Under the pieces are notes generated by a model. The model saw nothing but the letters and a program-made list of their open reading frames with translations, was not told the DNA's origin and did no database searches. The position numbers and the translations under genes are program-made. DNA of 64,000 bases. It comes from Mytilisepta virgata. Its lineage: Eukaryota; Mollusca; Bivalvia; Mytilida; Mytilidae. Where the stretch lies: contig CM051516.1 of NCBI GenBank assembly GCA_028015205.1, forward strand, positions 27,580,593 to 27,644,592, given 5' to 3'. Shown here one piece after another: positions 34,401 to 44,800 of the stretch. Within the stretch, counting starts at the first letter, position 1. Every line of letters starts with the position of its first letter.

Positions 34401-37093
34401 ATTCAGAAACATCCTGCAAAGTTTCCGTGGGTCTGGGTGTAAAGCTGTGGGAGAAGTTCATTACACAAAATAGGTACCCTACTGAGCACCCAAAATTCAC
34501 CATATTGTAAGCTGTGCCACTGAGTTGACCCATGAGTATATGGGATTGATTGAGGAGATTGAGTGGAAGCAATTATTATTTGCATGGGTGGAGTTTGTTA
34601 CATTAAAGCACCTTTTTCACACTGTTCTCAGAAGTTCTAAACATTTTTGCTGATGAAAAAACTGAGCAGGTTGGCATTTCCTAACCATCCCAAACCTCCC
34701 TGGATCAGTACTTGTTCAATGAAACTTTATATACAACAGCTTTTATTAAGGCTCTTGTCTGAAATTTTGTCATTTGTATAGTAAATATCCCTCTGTAGAA
34801 CACTAATATTAGTATGATACATTCTGTTGTGAACTTTAATAATTTAAAAAAAAATTATTTTAACAATTTTTGTTTCATTCTTTTCAGGTTGAACTTTTAG
34901 TAATGAAGGCATTGAGCTTGGGGTTAGTTAAAGGTTTTATTGACGAGATAGACCAGAAAGTGTCATTAACATGGGTACAACCTCGTGTTCTAGACTTACA
35001 ACAGGTGAGAATTCTTAAAAATATTTGTTAGGCTGCTGTGGTCAAGTGGTTTTATGTAATTCGTAGAACAATTTGTCAACTCTGACATGGCGAGTTAAAT
35101 CCAGGCGATATTTGATTCGAATCTTAACTTACAAGGAATGCCAGTTTTCCTGCTATAGGTAGTGATGCCCTAGCTTACTCTGACAATAAAAACTGGATGT
35201 CAATATACAGCCAGCACAGTGAAAGTGGCGTTAAACCCAAATAAATCAATAACAAGTATTTAATTGCCATGCCTACTGTCAATGTCATTGAAGAGAGGCC
35301 TAGCAATTCTTTTGACGGCACCATGGTTGGCATTAAATTTACACCAGAATTATATGATTAGTTATATATCTCAGTACCTACACATCATACAGCACACTCA
35401 TATTTGTCCAAAAGTTTATTTGGATGTGTACAGCTTACCAAATATGTAATTTTCTTTCACAAGCTACACATGGGAGTGTAACCAAGTCCAACAAAAGTTA
35501 ACCAGTAGTCATGCATGTTAGCTTGAAAGATGTCATTTTTTCGTGATCTCTTATTCATAGTTCACAAACTTATGAATTTTTTCTGATTAGGTATATTATA
35601 AATAAACAAGTAATAATATTACCTGGTACCATAGTCGAATATTTGCAGTGTATGATAATTACTTCATTGATAGCAATTTAATACACAAGATGTGCACATT
35701 TTGTCGATTTACGACTCATCAGTTGTAGTCAAGGCCTAAAAAACAAAACACTGATTCAAACAGATGAAGAGCAAATTCAAAAATACCAAAATGACCAAAA
35801 ATGTAAGGACATAACCATCTAGGGCAGAAGTGAAATATTCTTAAGTTTTCACAAATTTAGTAACATTAAATTTCAATTATCAAATAAAATATCAAGTTCA
35901 TGAATAGATTATCATACCCCAGCCCCGTATTTTAAAATGTTTGTGTAAAGTGGTGATTATGATTATATTATGGCATCCATGAAAATTAATGTCCTTTGCT
36001 ATCGTATGGTTGAAAGGCATGGTATGTATCCAATTTTATGATACAAAAACAATTTTTGACAAACACATTCACCTTAAGAGTGGACCATTTGACCACAAGT
36101 CCCTTTTTAACAAACTTGCCAACAGATTCAGCAAGAATTGTTGTGCACAGGGATCTTGCCAGTCATTGAAAAATAAAAAAATAGAATGACTTAAATGTAT
36201 AAAAAACAAATTGAACAAAACCAAATACAGAATCATAAAAAAACAAAAGTTAAATTTCCCGATGTTTTGGCCAATATGGGCTTGATCACAAGCAGGAAAA
36301 AATAACAGATGTCGACAATATATTTTCCTGCTCATGATCAAGGCTTCTGTTGTTTTTTTTTTATGATTTTGTTCATTTGTGTCTTTTGTACATATAAATC
36401 ATTTTACGCCCATTTTAACAGCTCATATTTTTCATTGGCATTTATTTTCCTCGTATTCTATTGTCGTATGAGCTGTTTCGCAACATACATATTTTAATTT
36501 TCAGAAGGGATGGATGATAATCGAATTGGCCTAAATAGTGCATAAAACAACATCGTAGGATATGGTTTGGAAATCAGTTAATGGAATAATTGGTTCTTAC
36601 ATGTGTTCATAGTGAAGACTGGAAAATATTCAACAAGTTTTTAGAATTCACGTGTGGAGCACAATGGAGCGAGTGGGAATGACGCTGAATTTTCAAAACG
36701 AGTTAAAGATTTTCCAGTTCTTCACTTTTGAACGAGTATAAGTACCTATTTTTCCGTAAATACTAGAATTTTAGGTTTCCTGTACCTAGGTAAATTTATT
36801 GAGCACAGCCAATGTAATTAAATTACGTTATGCGTGATTGGTCAAAAGGTATAACAAAAGAATTCTGATTGGTCAAACTACCCATGACAGACACAGTATT
36901 GTGCACCTGGTATCTACACCTGTCTGTCATAGAAAATAACAAAAAACGGAAGAATTGATTAGGAAAGCAGTCATTTATATATTTTCTTTATTTGTAGGTG
37001 TCAACAATGCAGAAAAGATTAGAACAGTGGTGCACAGATGTCCTACAGATGGAGAAATTAGTAGAATTGAAAGCTCATGACATTCTTACATGA
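22423..37093 (+). CDS. 26S proteasome regulatory subunit 13 (Rpn9)
   Basis: Non-ATPase lid subunit of the 26S proteasome 19S particle. Thirteen coding exons: 22423-22523, 23855-23933, 24628-24662, 26251-26306, 26722-26765, 27169-27255, 28332-28503, 31542-31621, 32753-32878, 33245-33307, 33951-34031, 34888-35004, 36998-37093 (TGA). All introns are GT-AG and every phase matches; the total is 378 codons plus stop, against 376 residues recalled for human. Landmarks: N-terminal [31 protein letters not shown] (exon 2), [12 protein letters not shown] and [14 protein letters not shown] (exon 7), [10 protein letters not shown] (exon 8), the PCI-domain core [13 protein letters not shown] and [16 protein letters not shown] (exons 11-12), and the C-terminal KAHDILT. 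Exons 3 and 5 are very small (35 and 44 bp). ATTAAA at 37267-37272 is a possible poly(A) signal. The start codon gives the expected N-terminal length. Convergent with NDUFB2. Confidence 0.97.
22605..23244. mobile_element. 640-bp MITE in PSMD13 intron 1, 9-bp duplication
   Basis: Inverted ends TAGCTACAATAATGTA extend, with gaps, for about 65-85 bp per arm ('ttcggcggagctatacaaag' left, 'ctttgtagctccgccgag' right). A perfect 9-bp direct repeat, GTGATAGAC, flanks it at 22596-22604 and 23245-23253. Long TIRs with a 9-bp duplication suggest a Mutator-like non-autonomous element. The ORFs inside are not genes. Confidence 0.88.
23969..24390. mobile_element. Long-TIR MITE in PSMD13 intron 2, GGCC family
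   Basis: Inverted ends 'taggccaaaaaaaagtaata' (left) and 'atatattttttggcctta' (right), with 'ggtaggtaggtaggg' just inside the left end. The same plan and motif occur at 14222-14525. It starts only about 35 bp past the exon 2 donor. Confidence 0.7.
25920..26040. repeat. GC-rich repeat tail in intron 3
   Basis: A GC-rich island in AT-rich intron: 'aggagcttccggtggcttgc' then 'cacctggtcccc', with a small hairpin (ggtggc...gccacc), followed by 'gcagccccaaaaaccccggc'. It resembles the GC-rich tail text of mussel dispersed repeats. The element boundary is not clear. Confidence 0.45.
27430..27612. repeat. 42-bp minisatellite in PSMD13 intron 6
   Basis: 'actattaaatg' or close variants recur at 27438, 27480, 27518, 27560 and 27602 (38-42 bp spacing), joined by 'gttaacattttgaaaat' segments. 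Confidence 0.88.
28852..31062 (+). mobile_element. Nested element with 31-bp palindromic start
   Basis: Begins with a perfect palindrome at 28852-28882 (tatacgaccgcaaaa and complement), then a 'gtcgtcgtcgtcgtcgtc' tract and three units of about 160 bp ('gttttcgcac' at 28941 and 29101, 'gtttttgca' at 29262). Next comes a second tandem block ('ttcaaattggtctacattaa' at about 29503 and 29765). It then has duplicated segments with G/T homopolymers and ends near 'gcggtcgtatctagctgcac' with 'gcggagcattttatt'. I recognise this as a common mussel repeat. No ORF encodes a recognisable transposition protein. Confidence 0.82.
29940..30640. repeat. Long G and T homopolymer tracts
   Basis: G runs of about 8-16 at about 29963, 30370, 30395, 30487, 30532 and 30608, alternating with T runs on the same strand. 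A segment starting 'caattctccacagcatattg' occurs at about 29975 and again at about 30620. The clustered G runs could form G-quadruplexes and are also likely sites of assembly error. Confidence 0.8.
32089..32584. mobile_element. 496-bp Tc1/mariner-pogo-like MITE, intron 8
   Basis: Inverted ends CAGTCAAACCTGC at both termini, flanked by TA dinucleotides (32087-32088, 32585-32586). The TA target and the CAGTCAAACCT start fit pogo/Tigger-like members of the Tc1/mariner superfamily. No transposase. The internal words 'taagacaggtg' and 'gtgaccg' recur. Confidence 0.85.
34022..34222. repeat. Minisatellite starting on the exon 11 splice donor
   Basis: Seven units of about 25-30 bp close to 'ggtattttatacaatattat' plus 'aatact'. 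The first unit starts on the exon 11 donor itself (GAG then gtattttata at 34032), so every later unit repeats a copy of the donor text. Confidence 0.88.
34235..34490. repeat. Two degenerate units related to the 169-bp array
   Basis: 'gcacatcttcaatata' at 34241 and 'gcacattttcaatagatg' at 34380 are each followed by an 'aaggtttcat' or 'aaagtttccg' block, an 'aggagttgattacacaaaa' or 'agaagttcattacacaaaa' block and 'taccct'. The order of motifs matches the array at 360-1443. Confidence 0.6.
35027..35250 (+). mobile_element. Degenerate tRNA-derived SINE, intron 12
   Basis: Starts 'ggctgctgtggtcaagtgg', has 'gattcgaatcttaactta' as a B-box remnant and 'gccagttttcctgc', and ends 'gtggcgttaaacccaaataa' with an 'atcaataaca' tail. 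Diverged from the other four SINEs. It begins 22 bp after the exon 12 donor. Confidence 0.65.
36280..36343. repeat. 19-bp inverted repeat in intron 12
   Basis: Arms 'ttgatcacaagcaggaaaa' (about 36281) and 'ttttcctgctcatgatcaa' (about 36325) pair with two mismatches around a loop of about 26 nt. Confidence 0.7.
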
Positions 37094-37405
37094 TCTTGTT
37101 TTTAATATTTATTGTTTGTTATGAAGGAATTATCATGCTTTCCAAGACAGAAAAAAAGAATACGATGTCGAGTTGTAAACATTATTTTTGTACCATGAGA
37201 GATAAAGTTGAAAATCCCACTTTAAAATTACAATACATTAATATTATGTTCTAGATAACAGTGGCTATTAAACATTACCACTCATTATATTTCATTTATA
37301 GATGTACATTAAATCAAGTTAATTATATCTATCTAGGTTTCAGGATTTTATTTTTGCCTTTTACTGTAATATTAAAATGTACATTGTAGGTAAGGAATTT
37401 ATGTT

Positions 37406-38010
37406 TATGCCCTGCCACGAATGTGGCTGGAGCATATAGATTTACCCTAGTCCGTCCATACGTCCCGATTTGGTTAAGTTTTGCATTTAGCTCCATTTCT
37501 CAGAAACCTGTAGTAATATATCAATGATATTTCACCACTACAGTCCTCTTGTACAACGCAGTTCAGCAACACTTGGGTCGCTATAACCTGCATTTCATGC
37601 TTCAGTTACTTTGGTTAAGTTTTGCATTTAGGTTCATTTCTCAGAAACCTATAGCAATATATCAATGATATTTCACCACTACAGTCCTCTTGTATAGTAC
37701 ACACAGTTCAGCACTTGGGTCACTATGACCTACATTTCATGCTAAAGTGACTTTGGTTAATTTTTGCGTTTAGGTTCATTTCTCAGAAACCTATAGTAAT
37801 ATATCAATATTTCACCACTACAGTCTTGTATAGTACAACACAGTTCAGCAACACTCGGGTCACTATGACCTACATTTAATGCTTCAGTGACTTTGGTTAA
37901 GTTTTGCATTTAGGTTCATTTCTCAGAAACCTATAGTAATATATCAATGATATTTCACCACTACAGTCCTCTTGTATAGTACAACGCACTTCAGCAACAC
38001 CTATATTGTT
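37406..38010 (+). repeat. 141-bp tandem repeat with terminal hairpin
   Basis: Hairpin at 37406-37436 (tatgccctgccac...gtggctggagcata), then 'agtccgtccatacgtcccg' and four units. 'tggttaa' recurs at 37471, 37612, 37754 and 37894. Units carry 'catttctcagaaacctatag' and 'tatttcaccactacagtcct'. The same family lies at 45000-46312 in reverse orientation. It follows the PSMD13 stop by about 310 bp. Confidence 0.92.
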
Positions 38011-38942
38011 TTTAGGGCTGGGCATCCATGTCTTATAGTCACATTTTCTAGTTTTAGTTTATTTTCCTGTCAAAAGAGGCACTGAACAGGCAGTATCATC
38101 CATGGAATAACTTGTTTGGACTGAATATTCAAGTCAAACTCTTGCCACGATCGTATATCAGCTGTTCATTTACTTTTGTTTTGACTTGATCAATGTCACA
38201 CAACACTTGAAAATTGAGTCTGGGTCTGCCGGTGCTTGAAAAGTACTTTTGGAACCAATATAAAGTTTAATTTTTACAGAAAAAACCCACAACTTTGATG
38301 ATTTTTTTCAGAAATCCAAAAAACTTGTTCCGTCACCAACTTTTTAAGTGGGGCGGTGGTGTCGGACAACCAGATATTTAAGTTTAGATGGCCTTATAAA
38401 ATATCTAATGAATTTGACCAAATAACTTCCACATAAATTGATGTATTCATTCAACACCATCCAATGGGTTCTGTTATTTTATATAGTTAAGGGATTTGGA
38501 AATAATTAATAGCATTTTGTCTATTCCTCGGTTAAGTTCAATGCTTACATTATCGAATAGTTCTATATGTTTAATTTAAATGATAATATCTTGCCTCAGC
38601 CGATTTCACCCAAGCTTCAGAATGATGTTAATCTATCCGAGACTTTAAAGCCTATCGAATTTTGTGTCCATGGAATATTTTTGGGAAAACTGTTTTTGCC
38701 TCATGTCAAATCAGATTTTGAGAATTTCTTTACAAATAATAGTTCTCAGAAAAAACGTTTTCATCAATGAGCTGTAATCATTGTTATTTTGACCTTTATT
38801 TTATAAATCACTCTGCTGACCCGTGTACTTTACATCAATGTTCAAAGAGGGTCAAGTACTGGATAACAAGTCTAAGATGTTTTATGTAATGTCAATGGTT
38901 GTATATCTTCATATTGTCTGTTTTATTTTTCTTTGTGTTGAA

Positions 38943-40015
38943 CAGGGATGGGCACTATTACTGTCAAATGTAATCGATTAATAATCGATTACATGAAGGA
39001 TTTTGGTGTAATCGATTAATAATTGATTACTCTGATTTTTGTTTGTAATCGATTACAATCGATTATTTTATCAAAAGTAATTACATTACTTTTCGATTAC
39101 AGTCAATTACATTGTACAAAATAAAAAGAAATAACTCTGAAAAAGTTGCAACAATATTGCTGTTCAACATATTTATAGTGGAAAATAACAAAATTTACAT
39201 TAGCATCAATTAAAGCTTTAAAATCAGAAGTCAGAATTGCATTTAATCATGATCAGTTTGTGGAAAGTATTATCACTCAAGCGACATCTGTCAGAACGAA
39301 AGATTTTGCCAGCAATACTAAATAGTCTTTCAACTGGTGCTGAAGAGGCCGGTATTGCAAGGAATCTCTTAGCCATAGATGCTAGTATTGGATAGTTATG
39401 TTCATTGGATTCCCAAAACCCTAATGGGTTATTTTCAATGCATGGCTCCATCAAGTATTGATTGACTTTAAGTTTTGCTGGATCACCAGACAAATGACGA
39501 ATTCTTTTTTTTTTTGGTGTCATGAAACTTAGAATTCCAGATGCTGGTGAGTCAGTTCTAGACTTCTTTTGTGGTGGGGAGTCATCAGTGTCACATGATT
39601 CTGAATCTACATGTATTGATGAAATGTACTTTTTGGCATTTAAAAGCAATTTGTTTTCCATCTCCATTGAATCTGAGCTGTTGCACCATCTTAGTTTTAT
39701 GGTCGGGTCCAACATTGCTGCCAATAAGAAATTGTCATCTGACATAGAATCACCAAGACGTTTCTCTAAGGACAATTTCAAAGTTTGGACCATTTTGTTA
39801 TTGTAGGTAACAGACAATTTCTTAATCTGATGAGTTAAACCCATATATATAGGAACAACTAAGCTAGCAGACACGGACTTTCAACACTGTTGAAAATTCC
39901 AAAAGGGAACATACCTTGACAATTTGTAGTTCTGATTGAATTTCTTGACAATGTATTTTGTATGGCACTATAAAGGGTAAGTTTGCAGGATGCTTTAATA
40001 ATGTTTTTAGATTGA
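38943..40015 (-). pseudogene. Truncated hAT transposase with one TIR
   Basis: The minus strand carries the C-terminal part of a BED-type hAT transposase. The hATC dimerisation region reads YPILASMAKRFLAIPASSAP then VERLFSIAGKIFRS...RLSD and ends at the stop at 39224. The frame from 39877 leftward is open for 218 codons. Upstream, 39915-40015 continues the same protein style (KHPANLPFIVPYKIHCQEI), but a 37-nt segment at 39878-39914 with GT...AG ends interrupts it. The N-terminal zinc finger and most catalytic residues are absent. The element end at 38943-38954 is CAGGGATGGGCA, a hAT-like terminus, followed by subterminal 'taatcgattaataatcga' repeats (38970-39110). The other end is replaced by the minisatellite at 40030. 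Confidence 0.82.
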
Positions 40016-40029
40016 TTTTTTTAAAAAGG

Positions 40030-41000
40030 TTTTCTCATGGTCATTGACACCATATCTCATTTTGATCCTGTTTTTGGGTTGTCTCAGGGCATTTACCCTA
40101 TGCCTCTTTTTGATTATTTTTGGGTTGTTGTCTCCGGACATTTACCCCATGCCTCTATTTGATTGTTTTTGGGTTCTCCAGACATTTATCCCATGCCTCT
40201 TTTTGATTATTTTTGGGTTGTCACAAGACATTTACCCCATTGGGTTATTGTCTATGATATTAACACCATATCACCTTTTCTGTTTTCGAGTTCTCATGAC
40301 ATTGACCCTATAGATTCTGTTTGTGGGTTATTGTCTCATAATATTGACATCAAACCACCTTTTATGTGTCTGGTTTGTTGTCTCATGACATTGACTCTAT
40401 ACCTCCTTCAGATTCTGTTTGTGGGTCACTGTCTCATTGCGTTTTCTCATGGTCATTGACACCATCTCATTTTGATTCTGTTTTTGGGTTGTCTCAGGGC
40501 ATTTACCCTATGCATCTTTTTGATTATTTTTGGGTTGTCTCCGGACATTTACCCCATGCCTCTTTTTGATTATTTTTGGATTGTCTCCGACATTTACCCC
40601 ATGCCTCTATTTGATTGTTTTTGGGTTGTCTCCAGACAGTTACCCCATTTCTCTTTTTGATTATTTTTGGGTTGTCACAGGACATTTACCCCATTGGGTT
40701 ATTGTCTATGATAGTAACACCATATCACCTTTTCTGTTTTTGAGTTCTCATGACATTGACCCTATAGATTCTGTTTGTGGGTTATTGTCTCATAATATTG
40801 ACATCAAACCACCTTTTGTGTCTGGGTCACTGTCTCATTGCCATTTGGCACATATCTCCTTTAAATTTTGTTTCTAAGTTAACGTCTCATGATATTTACA
40901 GGTACCCCAAACCACATTTTGATTCTCTTTCTGTGTTATTGTCTCACAACATTTACCTACATCCTCTTTTCTGTTGTATTTCTAGGTTGTCTCATTGAAA
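40030..41000. repeat. Minisatellite with 413-bp higher-order unit
   Basis: Short units of about 50-60 bp built on 'gacatttaccccatgcctct' and 'tgattatttttgggttgtc'. A larger block starting 'ttctcatggtcattgacacc' at 40032 recurs at 40445, 413 bp on, with the same internal order of variants. Overlapping ORFs here merely translate the repeat. Confidence 0.9.
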
Positions 41001-41009
41001 TTTACCTCA

Positions 41010-41860
41010 AACCAAGTCTTATTAAAATCTACCTTTTATTGATATGTCGCAGGTCACACAACATATCAATGAATGGTTGCATTTTGAGGGCTGATTTTAA
41101 TCAGAGTGCCTCAAACCTTTCATTTCATTATAAGCAATTACAAGTCATGTAGGAATTTTGTTTGTAATGATACATGTACCATGTACAGTAGCAAAAGTTC
41201 TTCATCTGTTAAACCAATGAATAATTAACGTTAAATTTCTGTGCAATGGAAAATGAAAATGCAAGGAAATGGTGTATGCTTCACTGAAAAGAACAGAACA
41301 TGGAGAAAAGTTATTCTCCTATATATGTTACAGCAAGCACCATAGGAGCATATGCATTTTCTACATATGGGTCATTTAGAAAAGTATTTGTTGAATGGGG
41401 GCAGCCATATTGTGCTACATACTATGGCTAGAAAAAGTTTCGTTCGCCAGAAGTAAGTAAACTAAGGGAAATAACTTTTTTTCAAATTATAATTTTAGAG
41501 TCAGAATCGTGATACCGGAAATAAGTTTCTGGAAAAGGCTAATATTGCTGTGCTCGCATCATTGGCCATGCCAACAGCATATTATAATGATCCTTAGAAT
41601 TCATATTTAACAACCATTATTTCCTGCTCATGATATGATCTACCTTTGAAAAAAAAAATCAATACAGCAAGCTGTCTGATAAAAAGATACAAATGCTCTG
41701 TGTGTATATTTTGAAAGTTTGGTTCATAACTATCTTATGGAGCACACTGGCCACAGTGATAACAATAAAATAATAACATTTTCATTGATATTTTTTTGTT
41801 ATTATATATCACAAGAAAACAGTATTCAATGTCAGAAAAGTATCAAATTTTCTACAATAA
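41010..41860. other. Intergenic; NDUFB2 3' flank
   Basis: Spans the gap to the NDUFB2 stop at 41865. The right-hand part must include the NDUFB2 3' UTR; I see no clear poly(A) hexamer on the minus strand. Nothing else is defined. Confidence 0.4.
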
Positions 41861-41864
41861 TTAT

Positions 41865-44800
41865 TCATTCTACATTGTCGGGGGGTATTCCTAATTCTTC
41901 ATCTGTCCATTTTGAAGGATCTGGCATTATGTGATGGGGCTGGAATAAAATATAAAATGTATTTTTAATCAAAAACTAACTTCCATTCAAAGATTTTATT
42001 GGTAATTTTAGTTGTCAGACCAGTACTAAAAACTTTATATACTGATTCTCTCTGAGACACTATTTTATTTTAGTTGTTTTGGGAAATCAGTTCCATAGCA
42101 GAAAAATGTGAAAATCAATCAGAAGCTATTACCAAAGACAAAATAAGCAAATTTTACAGCGATTTTATCATTTATATACCTCTAATCAAGTTTCAGTTCA
42201 TTTGGTCCTGCAATTAATACAAAGAGTTTTGAAATTTATAAACATTCAGAAACTAGAACTGGCGATGATAAATATATTTGACTTCCAAGTTTCTAACGAA
42301 GACAAAATCATCAAACTTTAAAATAAAGGCACTTGAAAAGTCCTTCATGCCTTTGTATTTTCACATTTTGAAAAGAGTACTGTATCATTAATCCACATCT
42401 CACATTTTCTTTCAATGCTTTGATTGCTATTATACACATTTTGCATATTCCTGGTTTTTTGTAACTCACATGTTGGCGAGTGCAGAACTCATCTTTTTTG
42501 GCTTTGACTCAGCGAAATTTCTTAATCTGGGGATAAATTTTTTTTCCACACTGGTATTTTTGAAATAGTGATAAGGGACTACCCAAATTTAAATTCTACC
42601 AAATACCCTGATATTCTTTTGTTTTTATACAAAATTTGAAAGAATTTGACCAAAATGTAAATAACTCGTTTGACATCACATTGTAATTTATATACATGTT
42701 CTTACCCTTAATGGATTTTCTAAAAATCGATAAAATATCCAGTACCAAACAATAAACATTCCTAGACCAGGCAGATTGTTACCCCAATCAACTACCGTTC
42801 CAATATTCCCTCTGTAACCATAACTAAAAAAAAAACAAAGTATGAAGATCAATCATTACTTAACTTTATTGTAGTTTATAAAAATAAGACTACATCATCT
42901 GTACACAAAGTATTCATCAGCATTCCCTGAAACATGGAATACCATGACCTATTTAAACGGATTGGTCCACTTCTTAAATTTTTCCATACCACCTTTGAAA
43001 TTTCAGTGGCATGCTTCATTCTTGACACTGATGATTTTTTTTTAAATAAGAAAAGGGGAGAGAACTGTAAAATTGTCATCTGTGGGTTCATATATTCCAT
43101 AATATTGGTTGTATAGTATACACACCTCTCTCTCTCTTTGCATAGCGACTGATAATGTTAGATTTTCACATTATTGTACTCTTATTCTTTAAAATTCCAT
43201 GAATGTTTCAATTTAATAGTGTGTTGGTTCAATTCTGGTTACCAGTAATTACATCGCCTCAAAATCTTCTCGTTCAATCTTTCATATCCAATATTTTTTT
43301 AGTACAGATTTTGCAACAATAATTGTACCTTAAAAATTGGGTTAGATTTTTCAACTATAACTGTGTGTATCTTAATGAGGTCAAACACACACTTCCCACT
43401 GGACCAATTTCATCAAAATGCATTCCCCCAAATCTGGAAATTACTCAGGATATTGTAAAAAATTAACAATAACCAACTCTTATGGTAAGAGAGATAAGTG
43501 GGTGTGGTATTTAGAGATGGATCCAATCTGAGACACCTGAAATGATGATGATGCCAAACACAGATAGGATTTGAAATCCAGATGTACACATCAATGCTAC
43601 ATTGGTGAAATCAGGGACAAATGGTAAAGGTTGGTACAAATTTGTAAACTGATTAATAAAGTAAGGCCCAAAATATGATTCCCTGAACAAAGCCCAAATT
43701 GACTATCACATAACAATACGACATTATAGGTTGAAGAAAGATACTTTGGACATTGGGGATCTTCACTGATAAAGAAGAAAGTCTTGGAGATAGCTGGAAG
43801 CTGTTGGAGGTTATTCATGAGTGTTGTAATATTCATACAAGAGGCTGTCGAATGACAGCAAACCGGATTTTCCTGCATGGAAATGATGTTTGCAAATCTG
43901 GATTCCCAAACAGGATGAAGTAAAGAAATATAAATGAATTTTTGTAGGGTTTTGTAGGGTTCAGAAATGGAAAGGCAAAAATCAATCTTGACCTCCTATT
44001 TATAGTAAGTGACAAATATTGGAATTTTTGAGAGTATATAAGTACACACACGGTGAAAGTGAAAATCGTCAATATCGGAACGGTGAAAGTGGAAATTGTC
44101 AATATCGAACTTGACCTCCATTTTGTCATCAGTAACAACATATTAAAATTTGAAAAGCTTTGGCTGAACAGTTCATACGTTATCACAGGGACACCACTGG
44201 GAAAGCCATTTTTCAATCTTTCAAGAACCATAACTCCTGAACGGTGAAAGTGAAAATCGTCAATATCGAACTTGACCTCCATTTTGTCATCAGTAACAAC
44301 ATATTAAAATTTGAAAAGCTTTGGTTGAACAGTTCATAAGTTATCACACGGACACCACTGGAAAAGCCATTTTTCAATCTTTCAAGAACCATAACTCTTG
44401 AACGGTGAAAGTGAAAATCGTCAATATCGAACTTGACCTCCATTTTGTCATCAGTAACAACATATTAAAATTTGAAAAGCTTTGGTTGAACAGTTCATAA
44501 GTTATCACACGGACACCACTGGGAAAGCCATTTTTCAATCTTTCAAGAACCATAACTCCTGAACGGTGAAAGTGAAAATCGTCAATATCGAACTTGACCT
44601 CCATTTTGTCATCAGTAACAACATATTAAAATTTGAAAAGCTTTGGTTAAACAGTTCATAAGTTATCACACGGACACCACTGGAAAAGCCATTTTTCAAT
44701 CTTTCAAGAACCATAACTCTTGAACGGTGAAAGTGAAAATCGTCAATATTGAACTTGACCTCCATTTTGTCATCAGTAACAACATATTAAAATTTGAAAA

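Noticed and set aside
38567..38770. 67-codon plus ORF between the 141-bp repeat and hAT remnant
   Set aside because: Some protein-like composition, but no start context, family or neighbouring exon.
40044..40998. Overlapping plus ORFs of 62-115 codons rich in Phe, Leu, Pro
   Set aside because: They translate the minisatellite; no start context or family resemblance.
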